Below are positions 52,352 through 61,035 of a stretch of 64,000 nt of DNA, in pieces. The notes below the pieces were generated by a model that did not search any database, had not been told where the DNA came from, and was given only the letters and a program-made list of their open reading frames with translations. Position numbers and translations under genes: made by a program. The stretch comes from Streptomyces sp. man185 (GTDB lineage: Bacteria; Actinomycetota; Actinomycetes; Streptomycetales; Streptomycetaceae): assembly GCA_002551355.1 (NCBI GenBank), contig NTHE01000040.1:1-64000 (forward strand). The letters are read 5' to 3'. The stretch's first letter is position 1, and every line of letters begins with the position of its first letter.

Positions 52352-53437
52352 TCAGTCGAGCGCCACCGCCCGTACGCACAGGACGTCCGGGAGATGCGAA
52401 GCGAGCTGCTGCCAGCTGTCGCCGTCGTCCGCACTGGCGTACAACTCGCCGTTGCGGTTGCCGAAGTAGACCCCGGCGGGATCCGCGTCGTCGGTGCACA
52501 GCGCGTCCCGCAGCACCGTCCCGTAATGCTCGCCGTCCGGCAGGCCCTGGGAGAGCGGCTCCCAGGTGCGCCCCGCGTCGGTCGTACGGAACACCCGGCA
52601 GCGGTGCTCCGCCGGGACCCGGTCGGCGTCGGCGTTGATCGGGAAGACGTACGCCGTGTCGCCGCGGTGCGGATGCGCGGCGGCGGCGAACCCGAAGTCG
52701 GAGGGCAGGCCCGCGCCGATGTCGCTCCAGTGGTCGCCGGAGTCGTCGCTGCGGAACACCCCCCAGTGGTTCTGGAGATAGAGCCGGTCCGGGTCGGCCG
52801 CGTCCCGGGTGACCTTGTGGACGCACTGCCCGAACTCCGGGTCCGGGTCGGGGAGGAAGACCGCGGAGACGCCCTTGTTCGACGGCTCCCAGCTCGCCCC
52901 GCCGTCCTTGGTCCGGAACACGCCCGCCGTCGAGACGGCGACGGTCACGGCCTTGGCGTCCCGGGAGTCGGTCAGGACGGTGTGCAGCCCCTCGCCGCCG
53001 CCGCCCGGCTCCCACCGCGAGCGGGTCGGGTGCTCCCAGAGCGGACGGACCAGCTCGAACGACTCACCCCGGTCCTCGGAACGGAACAGCGCGGCCGGCT
53101 CCGTGCCCGCGTAGACGACGTCCGGCGCCTCCGGTCCCGCCGGATGCAACTGCCAGACGCGCTCCAGCGAAGCCCCGGTGAACTCGGGGAACTTCACCGC
53201 GGGCTGTCGCGGCTCGACCCAGGTCTCGCCCAGATCGTCGGAGTGGAAGACGGACGGCCCCCAGTGCGCGCTGTCCCCGCCGACCAGGATCCTCGGGATG
53301 TCCCCCCGGGTGTCCACGGCCACCGAGTAGATCGCCTGCGCGTTGAAGTGCGGGCCCGTGATCTCCCAGGTGCCGCCGCGTCTGCGGCCGATGAAGAGCC
53401 CCTTGCGGGTGCCTGCGGTGAGCAATACATCGGTCAT
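52352..53437 (-). CDS. BNR/YCF48-type beta-propeller protein (sialidase-like fold)
   Basis: 361 residues; ATG with GGGAGG 9 bases upstream. Repeated BNR/Asp-box blades: SDDLGETWVEP, SEDRGESFEL, TKDGGASWEP, SDDSGDHWSDI, TTDAGRTWEPL and SADDGDSWQQL. The whole is a WD40/YVTN/BNR-like exo-alpha-sialidase fold. No signal peptide and no catalytic arginine triad is obvious, so it is more likely a cytoplasmic propeller than a secreted sialidase. Confidence 0.88.
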   Translation of the reverse strand: MTDVLLTAGTRKGLFIGRRRGGTWEITGPHFNAQAIYSVAVDTRGDIPRILVGGDSAHWGPSVFHSDDLGETWVEPRQPAVKFPEFTGASLERVWQLHPAGPEAPDVVYAGTEPAALFRSEDRGESFELVRPLWEHPTRSRWEPGGGGEGLHTVLTDSRDAKAVTVAVSTAGVFRTKDGGASWEPSNKGVSAVFLPDPDPEFGQCVHKVTRDAADPDRLYLQNHWGVFRSDDSGDHWSDIGAGLPSDFGFAAAAHPHRGDTAYVFPINADADRVPAEHRCRVFRTTDAGRTWEPLSQGLPDGEHYGTVLRDALCTDDADPAGVYFGNRNGELYASADDGDSWQQLASHLPDVLCVRAVALD

Positions 53438-53568
53438 GGTCCTGGACCTCCCGATACGCCGTTGTGCCGGAACAGTGCCAGTCTGCACCCCGCCACTGAC
53501 AGTGGCTCGCGCACACGCCGCCGCCCCGCGTGCATGGCCCGTGGCGCTGCCCCGCGTACGCGGCTCCC

Positions 53569-53598
53569 TTGACCGGTGTCCCGCGGCGGCCCTAGCGT
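53569..53598 (+). promoter_or_regulatory. promoter of the cupin gene
   Basis: -35 TTGACC (53569-53574) and -10 TAGCGT (53593-53598) with 18 bases between fit a HrdB-type promoter; start predicted near 53605. Confidence 0.45.
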
Positions 53599-53610
53599 TC
53601 GAGAGCAGTA

Positions 53611-53622
53611 GAAAGCGCTTGC
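53611..53622. promoter_or_regulatory. LacI-type operator GAAAGCGCTTGC
   Basis: The AAGCGCTT palindrome with flanks typical of LacI/GalR-family operators lies just after the predicted transcription start of the cupin gene, a classical repression position. Confidence 0.5.
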
Positions 53623-53666
53623 GCGCGGTCGTTCAGGGCCCGTGCCACCGAGACCCAGGAGCCCTC

Positions 53667-54383
53667 GTGGTGACCTTCGAAGGACTGCCCGGCGCCGTCG
53701 CCGTCTCGCACCTGAGCGTCTACGACTGGCCCGCCGCCGACGGGCTGCGCGGAGGTACCCCGCATCTGCACCTGACCTGCTCGGAGGGGTACGTCGTGGT
53801 CGGCGGCAGCGGCTCCGTGCAGACCCTCGCGGCCGACGGGTACCGGGAGACCCCGCTGACGCCCGGGGCGCTGGTCTGGTTCACCCCGGGCACCATCCAC
53901 CGCCTGGTCAACGAGGACGGGCTGCGCCTCATCGTGCTCATGCAGAACAGCGGGCTGCCCGAGGCCGGTGACGCCGTGCTCACCCTGCCGCCCCGCCGGC
54001 TCACGGACCCGGACGCCTACCGCGCGGCGGTGGCGCTGCCCGTGGACGCCGAGGAGGCCGTGCAGGAGCGGGCGGCGCGGGCCCGGCGCGACCTCGGCGT
54101 GGAGGGGTTTCTCGCGCTGCGCGAGGCCCTGGAGGACGGCGACCCGGAGCCGCTGGCCGCGTTCCACCGGGCCGCCGCCGCGCTCGTCCGCCCCCGCACG
54201 GCCGACTGGCGAACCCGCTGGGAGAGGGGGGCTGCCACGGCCGCCGCCGCCACCGCCGACCAGCTCGACGCACTGGACCGGGGCGAGGCCGACCACCTCG
54301 CCGACGCCCGCGTGCACGCCGAACGGCCCTCGGCGCACGGGAAGTTCGGGATGTGCGGCCGCCTGGACGTCTATCGGACCTGA
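53667..54383 (+). CDS. cupin-domain protein
   Basis: 238 residues from GTG 53667 (AGGAG 6 bases upstream; GTG 53670 is also possible). A cupin core at about 25-100: GGTPHLHLTCSEGYVVVGG (motif 1) and PGALVWFTPGTIHRLVN (motif 2) hold the metal-binding histidines. The rest is a helical C-terminal tail. It may bind a sugar-like ligand, which fits the LacI-type operator in its promoter. Partner repressor is not in the window. Confidence 0.85.
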   Translation: MVTFEGLPGAVAVSHLSVYDWPAADGLRGGTPHLHLTCSEGYVVVGGSGSVQTLAADGYRETPLTPGALVWFTPGTIHRLVNEDGLRLIVLMQNSGLPEAGDAVLTLPPRRLTDPDAYRAAVALPVDAEEAVQERAARARRDLGVEGFLALREALEDGDPEPLAAFHRAAAALVRPRTADWRTRWERGAATAAAATADQLDALDRGEADHLADARVHAERPSAHGKFGMCGRLDVYRT

Positions 54384-54455
54384 GCCCACCCCGCCGAGCC
54401 GACCGGGCAGACGGCGAGTGCCGCACGTGCGCCCGCCCGCCACCCTGCTGCAGCG

Positions 54456-54475
54456 CGCCGGAGCGGGCTCCGGCG
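54456..54475. terminator. hairpin after the cupin gene
   Basis: Arms CGCCGGAG and CTCCGGCG with CGGG loop, 73 bp past the stop. Confidence 0.6.
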
Positions 54476-54621
54476 AGCCCGCGCGTAGGCCCCCGCCGGG
54501 TGCTGACATGCTGGTGGCGGCCGTACAGAGGCCATGCAGAGGCCGGACGCCGGCCGGAGGCCCGGGGCCGAGGACCCGGGCCCCGGGGACGGCCAGGGTC
54601 AGGGACACCGAGGAGACGACG

Positions 54622-55062
54622 ATGAGCAGCGGGACCGGGATCACGGACGCCGACGGCCACCCGGTGCCGGTCGCGGTCACCGCGGGCGAGCGCATGCCGG
54701 TCACGGCCCCCGCGGGCGCCCCCGACCCGGCTCCCCGCGTCGGTATCCGCCTCACGCCCCCGGCGGGCGAGCTCCTCTGGTCGTGCACCCCCGAGGCGGC
54801 CCGCGAGCTGGCCGCCGTACTCCTCCGGGCGGCCGAGGAGGCCGAGAACGCGCCGGCGGAGCGCCCCGTCACGGTCGAGGCGGGCGAACTGCGCCGCGGC
54901 GACGTGCGCGACGGCGACCGGGCCATGACCGTGGAGAGCGCCCGGGCCGACGGCTCCACGGTCCACGTCACCTGGAAGTCCGGGGCCGGCCGCAGCTGGA
55001 CCCAGGCCTACGCCGCCGATGCCGTCATCACCCTCAAGCGTCGACTTCCCGAAGGCCGTTGA
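54622..55062 (+). CDS. hypothetical cytoplasmic protein
   Basis: 146 residues; ATG with GAGGAGA upstream. Neither signal peptide nor span. A short helix (CTPEAARELAAVLLRAAEEAE) follows a beta hairpin, then two or three strands (TVESARADGSTVHVTWKSG). I recognise no family. It lies between the cupin gene and a methyltransferase, all on the plus strand. Confidence 0.65.
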   Translation: MSSGTGITDADGHPVPVAVTAGERMPVTAPAGAPDPAPRVGIRLTPPAGELLWSCTPEAARELAAVLLRAAEEAENAPAERPVTVEAGELRRGDVRDGDRAMTVESARADGSTVHVTWKSGAGRSWTQAYAADAVITLKRRLPEGR

Positions 55063-55140
55063 CGCCTCGACCCGCCCCACCGGGGCCGCCGCGCCCGTCG
55101 GCGGCAGCAGGGGGTCCGCCGCGTCGGTAGGGTGGCCGTG

Positions 55141-55869
55141 ATGTTTACCGAACAGGGCCCCACCGTGCGCGAACTGGCCGTCCAGGCGCTCTCCTCGATC
55201 GAGCGCGGATACGACCTCCTCGCCCCGAAGTTCGACCGGACGCCCTATCGCACCCCGGAGCGCGTACTGGACGCCGTCACCCGGGCGGTGGGCGAGCTCG
55301 GCCCCTTCAGCACCGGGCTCGACGTCTGCTGCGGTACGGGCGCGGGTGTGGGCGTCCTCCGGCGGTTGTGCCGGGAGCGGGCGGTCGGGGTCGACTTCAG
55401 CGCGGGCATGCTCGCCGAGGCCCGGGCCGCCTTCCCGCCGGGGGGAGAGGGGCCGGCGGTGCACTGGGTACGGGCCGACGCCCGCTCCCTGCCCTTCGCG
55501 CCGGCTTTCGATGTCGCCCTGAGCTTCGGCGCGTTCGGCCACTTCCTGCCCGCCGAACGCTTCGGCCTCTTCGCCGAGGTGTTCGGATCGCTCCGGCCGG
55601 GCGGACAGTTCGTCTTCCCGATCGGCGCACCGCCGCCGGTGGGATCGCGCGCCTACTGGTCGCTGTTCGGCTTCGACGCGGCGATGCGGGTGCGCAACGT
55701 CCTGTGGCGCCCGCAGTTCGTCATGTACTACCGCACGTTCCGGCTCGGCGATGTGCTGGAGGACCTGACGCAGGCCGGATTCGTCGTGCGGTTGCAGCCG
55801 CTGACCGAACTGGGCGCGCGCCCCGACGGCAGCCCCCGCGCCCGGCTGGTGGTGGCGACCCGGGAGTGA
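55141..55869 (+). CDS. class I SAM-dependent methyltransferase
   Basis: 242 residues from ATG 55141 (AGGGTGG upstream; GTG 55132 possible). Motif I GLDVCCGTGAGVGVL, VGVDFSAGML, LSFGAFGHFLPAER and LRPGGQFVFPIG are those of a Methyltransf_11/25 enzyme. The CC in motif I replaces the usual G but is seen in the family. Small-molecule acceptor unknown. Confidence 0.88.
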   Translation: MFTEQGPTVRELAVQALSSIERGYDLLAPKFDRTPYRTPERVLDAVTRAVGELGPFSTGLDVCCGTGAGVGVLRRLCRERAVGVDFSAGMLAEARAAFPPGGEGPAVHWVRADARSLPFAPAFDVALSFGAFGHFLPAERFGLFAEVFGSLRPGGQFVFPIGAPPPVGSRAYWSLFGFDAAMRVRNVLWRPQFVMYYRTFRLGDVLEDLTQAGFVVRLQPLTELGARPDGSPRARLVVATRE

Positions 55870-55883
55870 CCGCGCGGGGCGGC

Positions 55884-57281
55884 TCAGGCGTTCTCGTCCC
55901 GGGCCGCCGCCAACAGACCCGCCCAGTCGGGGATCTTCACCGGGCCGCGCCCCAGCGAACGGCCCAGCTCCGCCTCCGCGCGCTCGATCGACAGCCAGCC
56001 GGCCCACTCCACCGGCTGGAGCCCCCACTCCCGCAGCACGGCCAGCGGATCGTCCGCCGCCGTACGCCGCGTCAGCGCGGGCGCGTCCTCCAGGAGCGAG
56101 GTCACCGTCTCCTTGGCGCAGGAGCGGTTCGAGCCGATCACCCCGGTCGGCCCCCGCTTGATCCACCCCGCCACGTACTCACCCGGCGACGCCACCCCGC
56201 CCCGCAGCACCCGGCCCGCCGCGTGCGGCACCGTGCCGCGCACCGGGTCGAAGGGCAGCCCCGGCAGCTCCACCCCGCGATAGCCGACCGCCCGCAGGAC
56301 GAGCTGCGCCTCGACGTCCTCGTAACGACCGGTGTCCCGTACGCCCCCCGCGCCGTCCGGAGCCGTCCGGGCGAACCGCACCCCGGCGACCCGCCCGCCG
56401 CGTTCCAGCAGCTCCACCGGCCGCAGGAAGAACCGCAGCCGGATACGCCGCACGGGCCCGGCGGCTGCCGGCCCGGCCCCGCCCGCCCCGGCCCTGCCCG
56501 CCGACCAGCCGCGCAGTACCTCCAGGTTCCGCCGCACCACGGCGGGCAGCGGCAGGGCTCCGGGCAGGCCGTCCGGAGCGGCGTACGCCGGGTCGAGCGC
56601 GAGCTCAGCCGGGTCGACGACGACCCGCGCCCCTGGCAGCGCCCCCAGTTCTCGCAGCTCCTTGGTGGTGAACCGGGCCTGGGAGGGGCCCCGGCGGCCC
56701 ATGATGTGCACATCGTGCACCCGGCTGGCCTCCAGCGCGCTGAGCGCGGCGCGGGGGACGTCGGTGCCCCGCAGCTCGTCGGCGCCGCGCGCCAGGATCC
56801 GGGCCACGTCGACCGCCACGTTGCCCACGCCGATCACGACGGCCGAGCGGGCGTCGAGTGCGAACGGGTCGGCGCCGATGTCCGGGTGGGCGCTGTACCA
56901 GGAGACGAAGGTGGTCGCGGAGTAGCTGCCCGGCAGGCTCTCGCCGGGCACCGCCAGTGGGCGGTCCGCCGATGCCCCGACGCAGTAGACGACCGCGTGG
57001 TACAGCCCCGCGAGCCTGGCGGGGGAGACCCCTTCGGCCCCGCCGACGCCGACGTTGCCCACGAAGGTGACCCGATCGTCCTCCAGCACCGCCCGCAGAC
57101 TGTTCTGCAGCGACTTGATCTTCTCGTGGTCGGGGGCCACCCCGTACCGCACGAGTCCGTACGGGGTGGGCAGCCGGTCCAGGACGTGCACCCGCACATC
57201 GGGCACGAGCGACTGCCGGAGCAGGGCCTGGGCGGTGTAGACCCCGCTGGGACCGGAACCGACGACGGCGACGGAGAGCAC
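55884..57281 (-). CDS. FAD-dependent ferredoxin-NADP reductase (FprA/adrenodoxin reductase type)
   Basis: 465 residues from a GTG with AAGAGG upstream. GSGPSG (8-13) binds FAD, DRLPTPYGLVRYGVAPDH is the family signature after it, and VIGVGNVAVDVARIL is the NADP motif. The enzyme passes electrons from NADPH to ferredoxins that feed P450s and other oxygenases. A proline/alanine-rich loop (about 275-290) is specific to this copy. It is monocistronic, convergent with the methyltransferase. Confidence 0.93.
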   Translation of the reverse strand: MLSVAVVGSGPSGVYTAQALLRQSLVPDVRVHVLDRLPTPYGLVRYGVAPDHEKIKSLQNSLRAVLEDDRVTFVGNVGVGGAEGVSPARLAGLYHAVVYCVGASADRPLAVPGESLPGSYSATTFVSWYSAHPDIGADPFALDARSAVVIGVGNVAVDVARILARGADELRGTDVPRAALSALEASRVHDVHIMGRRGPSQARFTTKELRELGALPGARVVVDPAELALDPAYAAPDGLPGALPLPAVVRRNLEVLRGWSAGRAGAGGAGPAAAGPVRRIRLRFFLRPVELLERGGRVAGVRFARTAPDGAGGVRDTGRYEDVEAQLVLRAVGYRGVELPGLPFDPVRGTVPHAAGRVLRGGVASPGEYVAGWIKRGPTGVIGSNRSCAKETVTSLLEDAPALTRRTAADDPLAVLREWGLQPVEWAGWLSIERAEAELGRSLGRGPVKIPDWAGLLAAARDENA

Positions 57282-57381
57282 GGCGCACCTCTTCCCGGAG
57301 GTTGCTTCCAGCATCGCACCGCCTGGCCGATTCGCACCGCCGGTGCACCAGGTGGTGGCACGGGCACCCTCGGGGCGGGTC

Positions 57382-58050
57382 TCAGTCCAACAGCCCGCGC
57401 ATCCGGTCGACCTCCACCGTCTGCTGGACGACCACGTCGCTCGCCATCTCCTCGACGAAGATGTCGTTCCCCTCGGTGAGCGCCTCCGTGGCCATGGTGA
57501 CCGCCCCCTGGTGGTGGGTGATCATCAGTTCCAGGAAGAGCTTGTCGAAGGCCTTGCCCTCGGCGGCGCGCAACTTCTTCAGCTGGGCCTCGGTCGCCAT
57601 GCCGGGCATGCCGGTGTGGTCGTGGTGCTGCTTGTGCTGGTCGCCGTCGTTTCTCTTCAGCCATCCCTCCATGGCGCCGATCTCCGGCTTCTGGCCTGCC
57701 GATATGCGTTCCGCGAGCCGCTTGATGGTGCTGTCGGAGGCCCGTTTCGGAACGAGTTCGGTCATCACCATGGCCTGGCCGTGGTGTTCGATCATCATCT
57801 GCGCATAGCGGAAGTCCGCGGAGTTGGCGGTGTCCTGACCGGCCTCCCTGGCGGCCTCCTCGGCGGAGAGCGTCCGGGCGGGCTCACCCGGTCTGCCGGG
57901 CGCGACCACGCCGGGACCCGCGTCCTTGGCCTTGTCCGACGTCCCGTCACCGCTGTCCGCGTCACAGGCTCCGAGGACGAGCACGGCGGCAACCGCCGCC
58001 GCCGCGAGAGCGGTTGAGCGCAGAGCTGCGGACCGGCGATGGATCAACAC
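57382..58050 (-). CDS. DUF305 copper-type lipoprotein
   Basis: 222 residues from a GTG with CAGGAGG at good spacing. A lipobox VLVLGAC puts the lipidated cysteine at C29. The DUF305 four-helix bundle carries two metal-like motifs, MMIEHHGQAMVM and LMITHHQGAVTMA. DUF305 proteins are often linked to copper or other metal handling at the outer face of the membrane. It is divergent from the LVIVD protein, a standard pairing in actinobacteria. Confidence 0.92.
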   Translation of the reverse strand: MLIHRRSAALRSTALAAAAVAAVLVLGACDADSGDGTSDKAKDAGPGVVAPGRPGEPARTLSAEEAAREAGQDTANSADFRYAQMMIEHHGQAMVMTELVPKRASDSTIKRLAERISAGQKPEIGAMEGWLKRNDGDQHKQHHDHTGMPGMATEAQLKKLRAAEGKAFDKLFLELMITHHQGAVTMATEALTEGNDIFVEEMASDVVVQQTVEVDRMRGLLD

Positions 58051-58226
58051 GGCGACCTCCTGTGCCACGTGGTTTGTTGCAGTCCGTCCTAACACGCTTC
58101 CACCGACCGAAGATCAAAAACTTTCATTACGTCTGTGTTGCCATCTGTTGATGTGTACATGGGAGGGACGATACTGCCGGGGGTTCCAGAACCGTTCGAC
58201 CCCGAACGGATACAAGGGAGGACGCA

Positions 58227-59720
58227 GTGACCTCGTTGCACACCACCCGCGTGCGGCGCAGACGTCTGGGCGCGGTGGCAGCCGCGGCCGGACTCCTCGC
58301 CACGCTGCTGACGGCCACCACAGCGGCCGCCACGCCCGACCCGGGCGACGCCCCGGCCGAACGCGGTTCCGTCTCCAAGAGCGACCAGGCCGAGGCCCGG
58401 GCCGCCATAACCGGCGGTGACATACCGGGCGTGGACGAGATCGTCCACAGCTCCAACATCAAGCACCTGACGAACGTGCCGAAGGGCGCCCTCCAGGGCA
58501 CCAACACGGACCTCGCGTTCCAGGGGAAGTACGCGTACGTCGGGAACTACGACGGCTTCGTCATCTACGACATCAGCAAGCCGAAGAAGCCCAGGACGGT
58601 CGCCCAGGTTCTCTGCCCCGGCTCCCAGAACGACATCTCGGTCTCCGGGAACCTGCTCTTCCTGTCGACGGACTCCTCGCGCAGCGACGACTCCTGCTCC
58701 AGCACCTCCCAGCCCGCCACGGAGAAGTCCTCCTGGGAGGGCATGAAGATCTTCGACATCAGCAACAAGCGGCAGCCCAGGTACATCGCCGCCGTGGAGA
58801 CCGCCTGCGGTTCCCACACGCACACGCTGGTGCCGGACGGCAAGAAGAACGTGTACGTGTACGTCTCCTCGTACTCGCCCAACGAGACGTTCCCGGACTG
58901 CAAGCCGCCGCACGACGGGATCTCCATCATCAAGGTGCCGCTCAAGGCGCCCCAGAAGGCCCGGGTCATCGACTTCCCGGTGCTCTTCCCGGACGGCGGT
59001 AACCCGGGAGCGCCCGAGAACCCCGGCGTCTCCAAGACGACCGGCTGCCACGACATCACGGTGCTGCCGTCGAAGGACCTGGCGGCCGGGGCCTGCATGG
59101 GTGACGGTCTGCTGTTCTCCATCGAGGACCCGGAGCACCCGAAGATCATCGACCGGGTCCAGGACAACGTGAACTTCGCGTTCTGGCACTCGGCGACCTT
59201 CAACCAGGGTGCGAACAAGGTCGTCTTCACCGACGAGCTCGGCGGCGGCGGCGCGGCCACCTGCAACGAGCAGATCGGTCCGAAGCGCGGCGCCGACGGC
59301 ATCTACGACATCGTCGGCAAGGGCGACCAGCGCAAGCTGGTCTTCCGCAGCTACTTCAAGATCGACCGTCACCAGGCCGACGCCGAGGTCTGCGTCGCCC
59401 ACAACGGCTCGATCATCCCGGTGAAGGGCCGCGACCTGATGGTCCAGGCCTGGTACCAGGGCGGCATCTCCGTCTGGGACTTCACCAACTCGGCCAAGCC
59501 CAAGGAGATCGCCTTCTTCGAGCGCGGCCCGGTCACCCTCGACCAGGTCACCACGGCCGGCCCCTGGTCGGCGTACTACTACAACGGGCACATCTACTCC
59601 AGCGACATCGCCAAGGGCTTCGACGTGCTGAAGCTGGACGACCGGCGTACCGACCCGGCGAAGCGGGTGAAGCTGGACGAGCTCAACGTGCAGACGCAGC
59701 CGGAGTACTTCGACCGCTGA
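58227..59720 (+). CDS. secreted LVIVD-repeat beta-propeller protein
   Basis: 497 residues from a GTG at 58227. A signal peptide (about 1-35; TAAAT then PDPG) precedes a beta-propeller of repeats FVIYDISKPKKPRTVAQV, MKIFDISNKRQPRYIAAV and ISVWDFTNSAKPKEIAFF (LVIVD repeats). It acts outside the membrane, beside the DUF305 lipoprotein. The shared 176 bp promoter region is AT-rich. Function of the pair is unknown, but metal- or redox-related. Confidence 0.9.
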   Translation: MTSLHTTRVRRRRLGAVAAAAGLLATLLTATTAAATPDPGDAPAERGSVSKSDQAEARAAITGGDIPGVDEIVHSSNIKHLTNVPKGALQGTNTDLAFQGKYAYVGNYDGFVIYDISKPKKPRTVAQVLCPGSQNDISVSGNLLFLSTDSSRSDDSCSSTSQPATEKSSWEGMKIFDISNKRQPRYIAAVETACGSHTHTLVPDGKKNVYVYVSSYSPNETFPDCKPPHDGISIIKVPLKAPQKARVIDFPVLFPDGGNPGAPENPGVSKTTGCHDITVLPSKDLAAGACMGDGLLFSIEDPEHPKIIDRVQDNVNFAFWHSATFNQGANKVVFTDELGGGGAATCNEQIGPKRGADGIYDIVGKGDQRKLVFRSYFKIDRHQADAEVCVAHNGSIIPVKGRDLMVQAWYQGGISVWDFTNSAKPKEIAFFERGPVTLDQVTTAGPWSAYYYNGHIYSSDIAKGFDVLKLDDRRTDPAKRVKLDELNVQTQPEYFDR

Positions 59721-60046
59721 TCCGTCAGCGGGACCGGTAGCCGGTTCGCCGGGCATTCCGGCGGTTCGTCAGGCATAGGGGGCCGGTGTCTCCCGGGCGG
59801 TCGTCCGCCCGTGCGGCACCGGCCCCCGGTGCGTGCGCCCACGTAAATTCATTGACCGATGAGCCGGGTGGGGACATGCTGGATCCCTGCGACGGCGGAC
59901 TCCGCAACTCCGGTCCCCGGCGCGGTCCGCGGCCGTGTCTCACGAGACACGCCGAGGGTGCGCCCGGATCCGGCGACGCGGGGGATCGCCGGATCGGGCG
60001 CGATCTCCTACAGGCTCCGGTTCGCGGCGAGCGGCGGGTGCGGCGG
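59721..60046. other. 326 bp gap: terminator plus a small dyad
   Basis: A two-stem hairpin lies at 59778-59827 (GGGGGCCGGTG/CACCGGCCCCC outer, CGGGCGG/CCGCCCG inner) after the LVIVD gene. The dyad GTGTCTC-AC-GAGACAC at 59935-59950 may be an operator. No gene seen between. Confidence 0.65.
59778..59827 (+). terminator. terminator of the LVIVD gene
   Basis: Outer 11 bp arms and an inner 7 bp stem with TCGT loop form a stacked hairpin, 57 bp past the stop. Confidence 0.8.
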
Positions 60047-60223
60047 TCAGGCGGCGGTGCGGACGCTCCCGCCGGCGGCGGCGGCCCACTCCACCAGCAG
60101 CCGCTGATATTCGGCCTCGTCCTGCGGCGTCAGGAAACCGCCCGAACGCTGCCACAGGTCGCGGATCTCCGCGTTGACCTCGGCTGCGGAACGGGCGGAT
60201 ACGGACGACGACATCGGGGACAT
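60047..60223 (-). CDS. hypothetical small protein
   Basis: 58 residues from ATG 60223. Helical: SARSAAEVNAEIRDLWQRSG and TPQDEAEYQRLLVEWAAAA. Codon bias is that of a real gene, but the ribosome site is weak. Related small proteins of unknown function are common in Streptomyces. It may be the first gene of a transcript with nothing behind it. Confidence 0.55.
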   Translation of the reverse strand: MSPMSSSVSARSAAEVNAEIRDLWQRSGGFLTPQDEAEYQRLLVEWAAAAGGSVRTAA

Positions 60224-60339
60224 GTCCACCAGGCTACGGCCACAAGCCGAATCCCTTACCCTTTTCGCGGCGGGATATGCCTCACACCCCGGTCCGATCT
60301 CTCCTGTTCACCATGGGCCTCGGCTGTCCCCTGTGAGCC

Positions 60340-61035
60340 TCAGCCCGGCACCAGCCCCAGGGAACGCAGGCCGTCGGGCCGCTCCGGCACGGGCAGATGA
60401 TCCACGAACCGGACCTCGCAGCCCAGGGCGGCCGCGCCCCCGTCCGCGCCCCGGTCGTCACCGACCATGACCACATCCGCCGGATCCCGGCCGATCAGGG
60501 TGCAGGCGGTGCGGAACAGCCCCTCGGCGGGCTTCTGGAGCCCGTGCTCGAAGGACAGGACGTAGGCGTCGACCAGGGCGTCGAGGCCGTGCGCACGGAA
60601 GACCGGGCGCAGGTCCCAGCCGATGTTGCTCACCACACCGACCGCGATTCCCGCCCTCCGCAGCCCCGCCAGCACCTCCGCGGCGTCCGGGTAGGGCCGC
60701 CAGGCCTCCGGCCGCATATGGCGGTCGTACAGCGCGTCGTACAGCCCCGGATCGGGCAGGGCGACGCCCCGGGCCAGACCGGTGTACGCCTCGCGGTGCA
60801 GCGCGGCGCTCAGGTCCCGGTGCGCCATCGCGTCGGCCAGCCGCTCCGGGACCCGGAGCGGAGCCGGGCCGCCAGGGAGGGCGCCGGCCTCGGTGAGCCC
60901 GGTCACGTACCGCTCGAAATCCTCCGGCGGTACGTCGACCTCCTCCTCCCGCAGCACGGCGGCGAGCCAGTCCCGGACCGGCTCGATCCGGAACAGGGTC
61001 CCGGAGAAGTCGAACAGCACGCCCTTGATCACCAT
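60340..61035 (-). CDS. HAD-superfamily hydrolase (IA type)
   Basis: 231 residues. FDFSGTLFRI at the N-terminus is motif I (D9 and a serine where the second aspartate normally stands), GVVSNIGWD is motif II and KPAEGLF plus MVGDDRGADGGAA are motifs III/IV. The second catalytic Asp is replaced (DFS instead of DxD), so it may be less active or have altered chemistry. It overlaps the PAP2 gene by 7 bp and is cotranslated. Confidence 0.88.
   Translation of the reverse strand: MVIKGVLFDFSGTLFRIEPVRDWLAAVLREEEVDVPPEDFERYVTGLTEAGALPGGPAPLRVPERLADAMAHRDLSAALHREAYTGLARGVALPDPGLYDALYDRHMRPEAWRPYPDAAEVLAGLRRAGIAVGVVSNIGWDLRPVFRAHGLDALVDAYVLSFEHGLQKPAEGLFRTACTLIGRDPADVVMVGDDRGADGGAAALGCEVRFVDHLPVPERPDGLRSLGLVPG

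Noticed and set aside
54384..54621. Further gene between the cupin and hypothetical protein genes
   Set aside because: Only a hairpin and GC-rich filler; no frame with a ribosome site.
59850..60046. Possible small gene around the GTGTCTC/GAGACAC dyad
   Set aside because: Frames on both strands lack a ribosome site and typical codon use; only the dyad is notable.
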